Below are positions 26,607-34,756 of a stretch of 64,000 nucleotides of DNA, piece by piece. The position numbers and the translations under genes were made by a program. The stretch is taken from assembly GCF_943733665.1 (NCBI RefSeq), contig NZ_OX030782.1, positions 3,024,501 to 3,088,500 of the forward strand. The letters are read 5' to 3'. The DNA is from Aquimarina sp. Aq107 (lineage in GTDB: Bacteria; Bacteroidota; Bacteroidia; Flavobacteriales; Flavobacteriaceae). The notes below the pieces were generated by a model. It had not been told where the DNA came from and made no database searches. It was given only the letters and a program-made list of their open reading frames with translations. Every line of letters begins with the position of its first letter. Position 1 is the stretch's first letter.

Positions 26607-28232
26607 TTGAAAATCAACCAATTAACTTATATAATTCACTATTTAACAATAGTTTACCTATGCACCCTATGCTTTTCTTGCGGAAATCCTTCTGAAGAAA
26701 ATAAAGATCATATGGTATTTAGATATAACGAATACTCTAACACACTTACACTAGACCCAGCATTTGCTCGTAATCCATCTATAATTTGGCCTACCAATCA
26801 ATTATTTAACAGTTTAATTCAACTTGATGATTCATTAAATATACAACCTGATATAGCAAAGAACTGGGAAATTTCTGATGATAATTTAAACTATACGTTC
26901 ACACTAAGAGATGATGTGAAATTTCATAAACATCCTGAATTCAAAACTACAGATAGCACACGAATTGTAACTGCTAATGATTTCGAATACAGTTTTGATA
27001 GATTAAAAGATCCAAAAGTTGCATCTCCCGGAAACTGGGTATTAAAAAACGTAGATACATATAAAGCGATAAATGATACCATATTCGAAATACAACTAAA
27101 AAAACCTTTTCCTGCATTTTTAGGATTAATGAGTATGCGTTATTGCTCCGTCGTCCCAAAAGAGATTGTTGAATTTTACGGAAGTGACTTCAGAGCGAAT
27201 CCAATTGGTACTGGACCTTTTAAGTTTAAATTATGGGAAGAAAATGTTAAGCTAATCTTACGCCGCAATGAACTATATTTTGAAAAAGACAAGAACGGGA
27301 AACAATTACCATACTTAGAAGCGGTAGCCGTAACTTTCTTGCCAGATAAGCAAACCGAATTTTTGCAATTTGCAAAAGGAGAAATCGACTTTTTAAATAG
27401 CCTTGATGCATCATATAAAGATGAATTACTGACTCCAAGTGGAAAACTTAGAGATAAATACAAAGATCAAGTAAACTTATCTAAAGGCCCTTACCTAAAC
27501 TCAGAATATCTAGGGTTCTACCTAGATGGTGACAAGGATGAAGTTAAATCAGAACTATTACGCAAAGCTGTCAATTATGGATTTGACAGAGAAAAAATGA
27601 TTACTTATCTAAAAAATGGTGTTGGAACGCCTGCTAGGAATGGTTTTATACCAAAAGGTTTACCTGGATTCAATAATCAAAAAGGGTTTATTTACAATCC
27701 AACAAAGTCTCGTAAACTTATTAAGGAATACATCAAACTTACCGGAAACCAAAACCCAACCATTAGCATTGCTACCGACAGTAATTACCAAAGCATCTGT
27801 GAATTTATACAACGTGAACTAGAAAAGATTGGCCTTAACATTATTGTAGATGTGATGCCGCCATCCACCATCAGAAAAAAGAAATGGAGCGGAGAATTAG
27901 ATGTATTCAGAGCGAGCTGGATTGCAGATTATCCAGATGCCGAAAATTTCTTATCTCCTTATTACAGTAAGAATTTTACACCTAATGGTCCTAATTATAC
28001 CCATTTTAAAAATGAAACTTTCGATCGACTATATGAAGAAAGTTTTTCTATTAAGGATATAAAAAAACGAGAATCATATTACGCAAAAATGGATTCAATA
28101 ATAATCTCCCACGCTCCTATTGTACCTTTATACTATGACCAAGTAGTTCGTTTTACTAGGAAAAATGTGAAAGGATTAACCAATAATCCTCAAAATTTCT
28201 TAGTTCTAAAACGCGTTTGGAAAGAAAAGTAA
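26607..28232 (+). CDS. ABC transporter substrate-binding lipoprotein (SBP family 5)
   Basis: 541 residues. A hydrophobic signal ends with lipobox LCFSC (Cys25). The mature protein has the oligopeptide-binding family pattern: YSNTLTLDPAFARNP, LFNSLIQLDDSLNIQPDIAKNWEIS, YTFTLRDDVKFHKHPEF, ANDFEYSFDRLKDP, NPIGTGPFKF, and the C-terminal ADYPDAENFLSPYYS. It should deliver peptides or similar ligands to an ABC importer. No permease or ATPase gene is adjacent, so it is an orphan in this window. The only start that keeps the lipobox is TTG at 26607; the first in-frame ATG would remove it. Confidence 0.87.
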   Translation: MKINQLTYIIHYLTIVYLCTLCFSCGNPSEENKDHMVFRYNEYSNTLTLDPAFARNPSIIWPTNQLFNSLIQLDDSLNIQPDIAKNWEISDDNLNYTFTLRDDVKFHKHPEFKTTDSTRIVTANDFEYSFDRLKDPKVASPGNWVLKNVDTYKAINDTIFEIQLKKPFPAFLGLMSMRYCSVVPKEIVEFYGSDFRANPIGTGPFKFKLWEENVKLILRRNELYFEKDKNGKQLPYLEAVAVTFLPDKQTEFLQFAKGEIDFLNSLDASYKDELLTPSGKLRDKYKDQVNLSKGPYLNSEYLGFYLDGDKDEVKSELLRKAVNYGFDREKMITYLKNGVGTPARNGFIPKGLPGFNNQKGFIYNPTKSRKLIKEYIKLTGNQNPTISIATDSNYQSICEFIQRELEKIGLNIIVDVMPPSTIRKKKWSGELDVFRASWIADYPDAENFLSPYYSKNFTPNGPNYTHFKNETFDRLYEESFSIKDIKKRESYYAKMDSIIISHAPIVPLYYDQVVRFTRKNVKGLTNNPQNFLVLKRVWKEK

Positions 28233-28267
28233 TCCCAGTAGAAATTCCTTCTAAAAAATCAAAATAA

Positions 28268-28301
28268 ACACTTCGTCGATTAAAAAACACACTTAGTCGA
28301 T
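28268..28301 (+). repeat. 21-bp-spaced direct repeat upstream of lipoprotein gene
   Basis: ACACTTCGTCGAT (28268-28280) and ACACTTAGTCGAT (28289-28301) are 12/13 identical with a 21-bp period, two helical turns. A TATATTCG box resembling a -7 element follows at 28311-28318. The placement suits a regulator-binding site for the gene at 28351. Confidence 0.45.
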
Positions 28302-28350
28302 GTTTTTTATTATATTCGCCATCAATTAATATTATTTTAACCTAAATCTT

Positions 28351-29433
28351 ATGAAAAAAACCTATGTATTTGCTTTAGCATCCTTAATGCTAGCAGCAGT
28401 ATCTTGTAGTGACGATGACTCTAACCCAGGAATCGTAACAGTTACTCCAGATCCAACTGAAGAAATTTCTCTTAATCCTGATGACGTATCTGGAGGTATT
28501 ATCATTGACAACGGAACGCAAGTTTCTGGAAATGCACCTACACCCACTGGAACACTACCTTTTAGCTTAGACGAAACTTCGCAATCTGGTTTTCAGAAAA
28601 ATGGTTTCGACATTACTTTTGATGCACCATCTAATTATGCAGGAGCATATATTCAAGTACAGTCTGAAGATGGAACTGCTGCCGATGAATACTGGGATGT
28701 TTCTATCCCTGGTAGATCAAATGTAACTTCCAGTGAAGAGAAAAGAAAAGGATTATTTAGCGAGCAAACAAACAGATTAAATGATCAAGAAATTGAAATT
28801 GATGTAGATTTTGAAGACAACGTATCTGCTGGTACTTTTTGCTACCTAATTTGTATTTATGATACCGATGGAAATATTAGTCAGCCAGTAGAAGTATGTG
28901 TAGAAGTAGAAGCGTGGGGAGGAAATCCTAACTTAATTGGTACTTGGAACTACACAAAAAGAACTAGAAATGGGGTTACAGAAGATACTATCGGCGCAGA
29001 AGAATGTGATGAAACTACTGTATTTTGTGCAAATGATACAGAATTATTGGTAGAAAATGCTTATTGTGATACTCTTTTATCACTTCCTATAACATTTAAT
29101 GCTGATGGTACTTATACTTATGTAGAGACAACCAATTACACCAATTTGGATTACGAAGCTACAAGAGAAACTTGTACAGCAACTTTCGAAACTGAAGCTG
29201 AAGAATTATATAGTTCTAGAGGGAATTGGGCATATGATGAAGAAGAAGGAAAATTAACTTTAGTAGAGTTTGAATATACAGAAACTGTTAATGGAGATCC
29301 TTCAACAGGTATCGAAGAAAACGGATATCTTTTATTTGATGGTAAAGCAACTGTAACTGACAGTCTTATTATCGAAGGAGATTATGACGATGACCAGGAG
29401 ACTTACACTGCAGAATTTCATTTTAATAGATAA
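28351..29433 (+). CDS. Lipoprotein with lipocalin-like C-terminal domain
   Basis: 360 residues with lipoprotein signal MKKTYVFALASLMLAAVSC (Cys19) followed by the acidic SDDDS stretch that in Bacteroidetes directs lipoproteins to the cell surface. A middle beta-rich region (about 60-200) shows GAYIQVQSEDG and CYLICIYDTDGN. The C-terminal part starts LIGTWNYTKRTRNG and has FNADGTYTYVETT, the pattern of Bacteroidetes lipocalin-like domains, with several Cys likely in disulfides. Function unknown. It has its own probable regulatory repeat upstream and a terminator downstream. Confidence 0.7.
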   Translation: MKKTYVFALASLMLAAVSCSDDDSNPGIVTVTPDPTEEISLNPDDVSGGIIIDNGTQVSGNAPTPTGTLPFSLDETSQSGFQKNGFDITFDAPSNYAGAYIQVQSEDGTAADEYWDVSIPGRSNVTSSEEKRKGLFSEQTNRLNDQEIEIDVDFEDNVSAGTFCYLICIYDTDGNISQPVEVCVEVEAWGGNPNLIGTWNYTKRTRNGVTEDTIGAEECDETTVFCANDTELLVENAYCDTLLSLPITFNADGTYTYVETTNYTNLDYEATRETCTATFETEAEELYSSRGNWAYDEEEGKLTLVEFEYTETVNGDPSTGIEENGYLLFDGKATVTDSLIIEGDYDDDQETYTAEFHFNR

Positions 29434-29462
29434 CATTTCTTTTATCTAAATACTATAAAACT

Positions 29463-29495
29463 AAAACCCCATCTTTTTTATTAAGATGGGGTTTT
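29463..29495. terminator. Bidirectional intrinsic terminator
   Basis: Arms AAAACCCCATCTT (29463-29475) and AAGATGGGGTTTT (29483-29495), loop TTTTATT. It lies between two converging genes and has T runs on both strands. Confidence 0.9.
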
Positions 29496-29497
29496 TA

Positions 29498-30676
29498 TCA
29501 CTCATAACTCTTTCGCCATATTTTTGTTTTTTCAAAAATATGTTCTAAGATTTTTTGATCCTCTTCCGTTAATTCGATTTTACGTCTAGCCATCACTACT
29601 TTTGCTACTTCAAAAGCTTTTTTAGTAAGATATGTAGTAAAACCACTATTTCCACCCCAACTATAACTAGGTACAAAATTACGCGGAAATCCACTTCCGA
29701 ATACATTAGCATTTACTCCTACTACCGTTCCTGTATTAAACATCGTATTAATACCACACTTAGAGTGATCCCCCATCATCAATCCACAAAACTGTAACCC
29801 TGTTTTAGCAAAACCTTCAGTTTCATAACTCCATAATCGCACTGGAGCATAATTATTTTTAAGATTCGATGTATTGGTATCTGCACCAAGATTACACCAC
29901 TCTCCTAATACTGTATTCCCTATAAAACCATCATGCCCTTTATTAGAATATCCAAATACAACAGAATTACTAACCTCTCCTCCTATTTTAGAATGAGGTC
30001 CAATTGTAGTTCCTCCATATATTTTAGCACCCATTTTTACAGTAGCATGATCACACAACACAAAAGGCCCTCTGATTAAACTTCCTTCCATAATCTCTGC
30101 ATCCTTACCAATATAAATAGGTCCTGCAGAAGCATTAAGTGTAGCAAACTCTAATTTAGCACCTTCTTCTAAAAAAACATTTTCTGGTGCGATTACATTA
30201 TTACTTTCTGGTATCGGTTGACTTTCTCTATCCTTAGTCAACAAATCAAAATCTTCTTTAATTGCCTGTTCATTTTTAGAAAAAATATCCCAAGTGTATT
30301 TAACCGTAAACACATCATAATTATATTGGATCACTTCATACACATCAAAATCTACCTCTTGATCTTCTTTTGCATAAAAAGCAATTGGCTCATCTTCATA
30401 AAAAATAGCTTGATCTGGTTCTAAATTTGAAACCATTTTTACCAAATTTTCTGTGGGAAGAAATGAAGCATTAATCATCACGTTCTCCTCTAATTCTACC
30501 ATTGGATATTTCTCACTAAGATAATCCTCAGTAATCGTAGAAGTAGCATACCCTAAATGTTTTTCCCATTTCTCTCGAATAGTCAAAATTCCGATTCTGA
30601 TATCAGCAACAGGTCTGGTATACGTAAAAGGAAGAAGTGAATTTCTGGAAGCTCCATCAAAAAGAATATAATTCAT
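29498..30676 (-). CDS. GlmU-family putative sugar nucleotidylyltransferase
   Basis: 392 residues. The N-terminal part begins MNYILFDGASRNSLLPFTYTRPVADIRIG, the start of the Bacteroidetes GlmU-family proteins, which replace the usual LxxGxGTR loop. The C-terminal half is a left-handed beta-helix of hexapeptide repeats (IYIGKDAEIMEGSLIRGPF, AKIYGGTTIGPHSKIGGEV, MGDHSKCGINTMFNTGTVVG). This is consistent with acetyl- and nucleotidyl-transfer to glucosamine-1-phosphate or a related sugar phosphate, feeding cell-wall precursor synthesis. The exact substrate is not certain because the N-terminal domain is divergent. rpmE lies upstream on the same strand, about 110 bp away across a terminator. Confidence 0.85.
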   Translation of the reverse strand: MNYILFDGASRNSLLPFTYTRPVADIRIGILTIREKWEKHLGYATSTITEDYLSEKYPMVELEENVMINASFLPTENLVKMVSNLEPDQAIFYEDEPIAFYAKEDQEVDFDVYEVIQYNYDVFTVKYTWDIFSKNEQAIKEDFDLLTKDRESQPIPESNNVIAPENVFLEEGAKLEFATLNASAGPIYIGKDAEIMEGSLIRGPFVLCDHATVKMGAKIYGGTTIGPHSKIGGEVSNSVVFGYSNKGHDGFIGNTVLGEWCNLGADTNTSNLKNNYAPVRLWSYETEGFAKTGLQFCGLMMGDHSKCGINTMFNTGTVVGVNANVFGSGFPRNFVPSYSWGGNSGFTTYLTKKAFEVAKVVMARRKIELTEEDQKILEHIFEKTKIWRKSYE

Positions 30677-30737
30677 AACTCTAAAAGTGAAAAATTTGTA
30701 TTGCGAATCAAAAATACGGTAACGTATAAAAACAAAA

Positions 30738-30761
30738 AAGCCTTTCTGAAAAGAAAGGCTT
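30738..30761 (-). terminator. Intrinsic terminator of rpmE
   Basis: Arms AAGCCTTTCT (30738-30747) and AGAAAGGCTT (30752-30761), followed on the minus strand by a run of T. Lies about 20 bp after the L31 stop codon. Confidence 0.85.
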
Positions 30762-30783
30762 CTTAAAATCGTTGTGTACTAAA

Positions 30784-31035
30784 TTACTTTTTGAATTTAG
30801 CATATTTGTTTTTGAACTTGTCGATACGTCCTGCAGTATCGATAAGTTTAGATTTACCTGTATAGAAAGGATGAGAAGTTCTTGAAATTTCTAATTTCAC
30901 TAACGGATACTCAACACCATCAACTTCAAGTGTTTCTTTAGTATTCGCAGTAGATTTAGTTAAAAAAACTTCATCATTTGACATATCCTTAAAGGCAACT
31001 AGTCTGTAATTATCTGGGTGAATATCTTTTCTCAT
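30784..31035 (-). CDS. rpmE2: 50S ribosomal protein L31 type B
   Basis: 83 residues beginning [20 protein letters not shown], with [20 protein letters not shown] near the C-terminus, the hallmark of L31. It lacks the zinc-binding Cys of the type A protein and has the extra middle segment ([19 protein letters not shown]) of type B. Structural protein of the large subunit at the subunit interface. The zinc-free form in the main ribosomal gene complement is typical of Bacteroidetes. It has its own terminator. Confidence 0.96.
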   Translation of the reverse strand: MRKDIHPDNYRLVAFKDMSNDEVFLTKSTANTKETLEVDGVEYPLVKLEISRTSHPFYTGKSKLIDTAGRIDKFKNKYAKFKK

Positions 31036-31161
31036 TATATTATATTATCATTTTCGAGGTGCAAATTTAAACATTTTTTATAAAACAACAACTCTAAATA
31101 AGATATTTTTTTATAGATAATGCGCTAATTAAAATCTAATTAGTTATCTCTAAATAATCAA

Positions 31162-31632
31162 CTAATTATCAGAAGTATCTGAATCCTTACAAACAAGAGC
31201 AGCTATTAATGCAAAAAAGGTAGAACCTCCTTCCGAAGCCGCTATAATTTCAGCGCAACTATCACCTTCTTTGTTTGCTTTTATTATTTCTATTAAACTT
31301 TCATAATTGAGAATTATTCTAATTATTTCCTCATTTGATAAATTCAAACTTACAACTGAATTATAAAGATTAACAAATTCTGTAGTTTGTTTACTTAAAA
31401 ATTGTTGTTCCAAATGATTTATTTCTTCAGAAGATAATCCAATTGAAGATTTAGTTTCTATTATTTTATAAATATCAGGAGTATTTTTAATACTCTTAGA
31501 AAATGAGTTAAATAGATTCTTTACCATTTGTTCTTTATCATTCAACGATAATTCTGCACCATCATCATTAGTAGAACAAGAAGTGAATAAAACAAGAACA
31601 AGTCCTGTTACATAAAATAATTTTGTTTTCAT
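31162..31632 (-). CDS. Small lipoprotein of unknown function
   Basis: 156 residues with lipoprotein signal MKTKLFYVTGLVLVLFTSC (Cys19) followed by STNDD. The mature part is mostly helical (DKEQMVKNLFNSFSKSIKN, EEINHLEQQFLSKQTTEF, NEEIIRIILNYESLIEIIK). The C-terminus has two Cys and a small-residue hydrophobic stretch (GDSCAEIIAASEGGSTFFAL, IAALVCKD), a feature that recalls small bacteriocin-like tails but is not diagnostic. No neighbours in operon. Upstream to 31866 I see only AT-rich spacer. Confidence 0.65.
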   Translation of the reverse strand: MKTKLFYVTGLVLVLFTSCSTNDDGAELSLNDKEQMVKNLFNSFSKSIKNTPDIYKIIETKSSIGLSSEEINHLEQQFLSKQTTEFVNLYNSVVSLNLSNEEIIRIILNYESLIEIIKANKEGDSCAEIIAASEGGSTFFALIAALVCKDSDTSDN

Positions 31633-31866
31633 ACGATCATATTTTGGGAGTTAAAGAGCTAAAAAAGCAGCTAAAAGACATCTTGACTTTTATTATCTTT
31701 GACTTGTAAAAAACAACAAAAACGATGGTTTAACCGTAATTCTATAACGTAAATATAGTCTTTTTTTGATAATTATTCATTATAAAGGCACAAAATAACT
31801 ATCTTGAGACCAACATTTTATTATCTTTGATCACTGTTAATTAAAAAAAAAACAAAATATATCTAT

Positions 31867-32397
31867 ATGGAAAGTAAGAGTATTCCTATAAAAAAATATA
31901 TTCTAACTTACGGTTTGCTTTTTGGAATCGCTAGTATAATTCTTAGTTTCACATTTTATTTAACTGGGAACTATGTAAAGCAAAACTTACTTCATTCTGC
32001 AATTCTATTTTCAATTACTGTATTTTTTATAATTTTTGGTTTATTAGTATTCAAAAAAAACAACAATGGATTTATATCATTAATTGAAGCTCTTAAGATT
32101 GGTATTGGAATAGCAATTTTAGGAGGGTTAATGGCTGTTTTATGGAAAATTATTCTTTTAAAACAAATTGATCCTAACATAATCAATCAGTTTGAAGACA
32201 AGCAAATTAAGAGAATTGCTGAAATGTCTTCGGATCTTACACAAAAAAACATTGAAGAAAAAATTAAAATTACCAAGAAATATACCTCACCACTAAGAAT
32301 GACTATAACTGCTCTTATTGAAGATACTTTTGTTGGTTTTTTACTATCTCTTATTGGTGGCCTCATCATAAGAAAAAAGAGGAATCCTTTTAAGTAA
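31867..32397 (+). CDS. DUF4199 membrane protein, paralogue 1
   Basis: 176 residues with four hydrophobic segments: two N-terminal (about 12-30, 42-62), a central one after the conserved ISLIEALKIGIGIAILGG, and one at the C-terminus (FVGFLLSLIGGLIIRKK). A charged periplasmic or cytoplasmic loop with PNIINQFEDKQIKRIAEMS sits between TM3 and TM4. This is the DUF4199 layout of Bacteroidetes. It is the first of three neighbouring paralogues. Function unknown; the family often lies next to a polyprenyl-linked glycosyltransferase gene, as here. Confidence 0.8.
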   Translation: MESKSIPIKKYILTYGLLFGIASIILSFTFYLTGNYVKQNLLHSAILFSITVFFIIFGLLVFKKNNNGFISLIEALKIGIGIAILGGLMAVLWKIILLKQIDPNIINQFEDKQIKRIAEMSSDLTQKNIEEKIKITKKYTSPLRMTITALIEDTFVGFLLSLIGGLIIRKKRNPFK

Positions 32398-32507
32398 ACC
32401 TACTCCACATTTAATTATCTATATCAATATTTTTCTGAGCAAAATGTAACAAATTCGTAAATTTGTGTACTTATGTGTTATATCTAAATAACCAAAACTA
32501 TATAATT

Positions 32508-33035
32508 ATGGAAAAATCTGTTAAATCTAATGCGATATCTCTTGGAGTTATTTTAGGAGTAGTCCTATCACTTGTAACTGTTCTTGCCTATACTGTATAT
32601 CAAGGAATGTATACTAATTGGATGGCAGGAATTGGATTATCGCTAATGATCATCGTCTTTGGTATCGTATCCGCAGTAAAAAGTAGAAAGTTACTTGGTG
32701 GTTTTATAGACTTTAAAAAAGCATTCACTTCGTATCTAATTACCGTTGCAATTGGTACCTTAATAAGTACTGTCGTAACTATTTTAATATATGTTGCAGT
32801 TGATCCAGATGCAGCCACGGCTATTAATGAACAAATTATAGAATCTACTGTTGGTTTCATGGAAAAATTTGGAACTCCCGAATCAGAAATTGAGAAAGCG
32901 GTAGCAAAAATGCAAGAAGAAAATCAATTTAGCCTTGTTAATCAAATAAAAGGTTGGTTCTGGGGAATGCTTATATATATCATTATTGGATTATTAGCTT
33001 CTTTAGCAATAAAAAAGAAAGAGCCTTTATACTAG
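32508..33035 (+). CDS. DUF4199 membrane protein, paralogue 2
   Basis: 175 residues from the ATG at 32508 (MEKSVKSNAISLGVILGVVL); a GTG 45 bases upstream would add an unlikely extension. Four TM segments, with GGFIDFKKAFTSYLITVAIGTL after TM2, a long charged loop containing VDPDAATAINEQIIESTVGF, and TM4 IIIGLLASLAIKKKE. Same fold as the neighbours at 31867 and 33155. A strong terminator follows directly, so it is transcribed apart from the third copy. Confidence 0.82.
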   Translation: MEKSVKSNAISLGVILGVVLSLVTVLAYTVYQGMYTNWMAGIGLSLMIIVFGIVSAVKSRKLLGGFIDFKKAFTSYLITVAIGTLISTVVTILIYVAVDPDAATAINEQIIESTVGFMEKFGTPESEIEKAVAKMQEENQFSLVNQIKGWFWGMLIYIIIGLLASLAIKKKEPLY

Positions 33036-33058
33036 AACACACATAAAGTAAAAAACAC

Positions 33059-33091
33059 AATTGGATTGCCGTTTAGGCAATCCAATTTTTT
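33059..33091 (+). terminator. Intrinsic terminator
   Basis: Arms AATTGGATTGCC (33059-33070) and GGCAATCCAATT (33076-33087), loop GTTTA, then T run. Separates DUF4199 copies 2 and 3. Confidence 0.9.
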
Positions 33092-33154
33092 TATGTAATT
33101 TTCTATAAATGGAATACCTATATTTGTCAACCAAATCATTTTACTAAATTATCA

Positions 33155-33664
33155 ATGGGAATTTCTCATAAAAACTTTCTTACTTATATTATTACCATAG
33201 CTATATCCACTGGTATCGCTAGAGTAGCATTGGATTACCTATCAAGAATATTAAACATATCTCCCATCTTATATTATCTTACTTTTTTGATCGCTTTGAT
33301 ACTAGAGATTGTGATCATTATATATGTAATCAAAAAGTATAAAACACATAAAAGTGTACTAAATATTACTGATGCATTAAAGGTTGGGATTATTATAATG
33401 GGTATAGTTGGCTTGTGTTACTGTTCTATGGCATATATATATGACGTTTATATAGATCCTGATTTTCAAACTAATATGACATTACGCTTTACAGAACAAT
33501 TTACTCCAGAACAATTGGATCAGGTAAAACAAAATTTAGAAAATCAAGATAGTAGTAAATCCTATATCGGTGTAATCATGTATACCATATGGTTCATATT
33601 TATTGGAGCTGTGATATCATTAATTGCAGGTTCTGTTTTTAAAACTAAAGTAGCATCATCATAG
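33155..33664 (+). CDS. DUF4199 membrane protein, paralogue 3
   Basis: 169 residues, four TM segments. The motif after TM2 is VLNITDALKVGIIIMGIVGL and the loop holds YIDPDFQTNMTLRFTEQFTPEQLDQVKQNLE; TM4 is IGAVISLIAGSVF. The stop codon is one base before the ATG of the glycosyltransferase, so the two are surely co-transcribed and translationally linked. This tight pairing suggests a shared role in membrane glycan or lipid-linked sugar metabolism; inference. Confidence 0.82.
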   Translation: MGISHKNFLTYIITIAISTGIARVALDYLSRILNISPILYYLTFLIALILEIVIIIYVIKKYKTHKSVLNITDALKVGIIIMGIVGLCYCSMAYIYDVYIDPDFQTNMTLRFTEQFTPEQLDQVKQNLENQDSSKSYIGVIMYTIWFIFIGAVISLIAGSVFKTKVASS

Positions 33665-33665
33665 T

Positions 33666-34613
33666 ATGGATATTTCTGTAGTCATACCATTGCTTAACGA
33701 GCAAGAATCACTTACCGAACTTTATAATTGGATTGTAAAAGTTTTGCAATCCAAGCAATATACTTATGAAATTCTTTTTATTGATGATGGTAGTACCGAT
33801 AAATCGTGGGATACTATTACTTCTTTATCAAAAAAAGATCAAAATGTAAAAGGGATACAGTTTCTTAAAAACTATGGTAAATCGCAAGCGCTACACGCAG
33901 GTTTTGCAGAAGCGCAAGGAGATGTTATCATTACTATGGATGCAGATCTGCAAGATAATCCAGAAGAAATTCCGGAGATGTATGATATGATCATTAAGGA
34001 TGGATACGACTTAATATCTGGTTGGAAAAAGAAACGATATGATTCTGTAATTGCTAAAAATTTGCCATCTAAACTTTTTAATGCAGCTGCTAGAAAAACA
34101 TCGGGATTAAAATTACACGATTTTAACTGCGGATTAAAAGCATACAAAAATCAAGTAGTTAAACACGTTGATGTTCATGGAGAAATGCATCGATACATTC
34201 CTGTATTGGCAAAAAATGCAGGATTTAATAAGATCGGCGAAAAAGTTGTTTTACATCAAGCGAGAAAATATGGTAAAACTAAATTTGGGATGAACCGTTT
34301 CGTAAATGGTTTTTTAGATTTAATTACCATTTGGTTTATGTCTCGTTTTGGAAAACGCCCTATGCATTTCTTTGGTCTTATAGGAACAATTCTTTTTATA
34401 ATAGGATTTTGTTTTTCGTTATATTTAGGGATAGATAAACTCTTTATAGAAAAAACAGGAAGATTGATTGCCTCGCGACCAGAATTTTATATCGCTTTGA
34501 CATCCATGATACTAGGAACTCAATTTTTCTTAGCTGGTTTTCTAGGAGAAATTATGTTAACTAGTAAACGTGATAAAGAACGATATCATATTTCCGAAAA
34601 AATACACCTATAA
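33666..34613 (+). CDS. Glycosyltransferase family 2, DPM1/GtrB-like
   Basis: 315 residues. The GT-A domain begins MDISVVIPLLNEQESLTELYNW, with FIDDGSTDKSW, the DxD-type site TMDADLQDNPEEIP, and GWKKKRYDS...SKLFNAAAR motifs characteristic of polyprenyl-phosphate glucose/mannose transferases. Two C-terminal TM helices (HFFGLIGTILFIIGFCFSLYL; ALTSMILGTQFFLAGFLGE) anchor it to the inner membrane. It should load a sugar from UDP- or GDP-sugar onto undecaprenyl phosphate for use outside the membrane. Directly coupled to the third DUF4199 gene. Confidence 0.92.
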   Translation: MDISVVIPLLNEQESLTELYNWIVKVLQSKQYTYEILFIDDGSTDKSWDTITSLSKKDQNVKGIQFLKNYGKSQALHAGFAEAQGDVIITMDADLQDNPEEIPEMYDMIIKDGYDLISGWKKKRYDSVIAKNLPSKLFNAAARKTSGLKLHDFNCGLKAYKNQVVKHVDVHGEMHRYIPVLAKNAGFNKIGEKVVLHQARKYGKTKFGMNRFVNGFLDLITIWFMSRFGKRPMHFFGLIGTILFIIGFCFSLYLGIDKLFIEKTGRLIASRPEFYIALTSMILGTQFFLAGFLGEIMLTSKRDKERYHISEKIHL

Positions 34614-34756
34614 ACCCCTATTTTATGATAAAAACATAAATGAACACCCCTTTTATCATTACATTATTAAATAACTTAAATTTAACGTGAATCTTCTCTT
34701 TTGCAGGAATTTTCAAACAAAATTAAATAGTAATTTTATCAATAAAACCTAAACAA

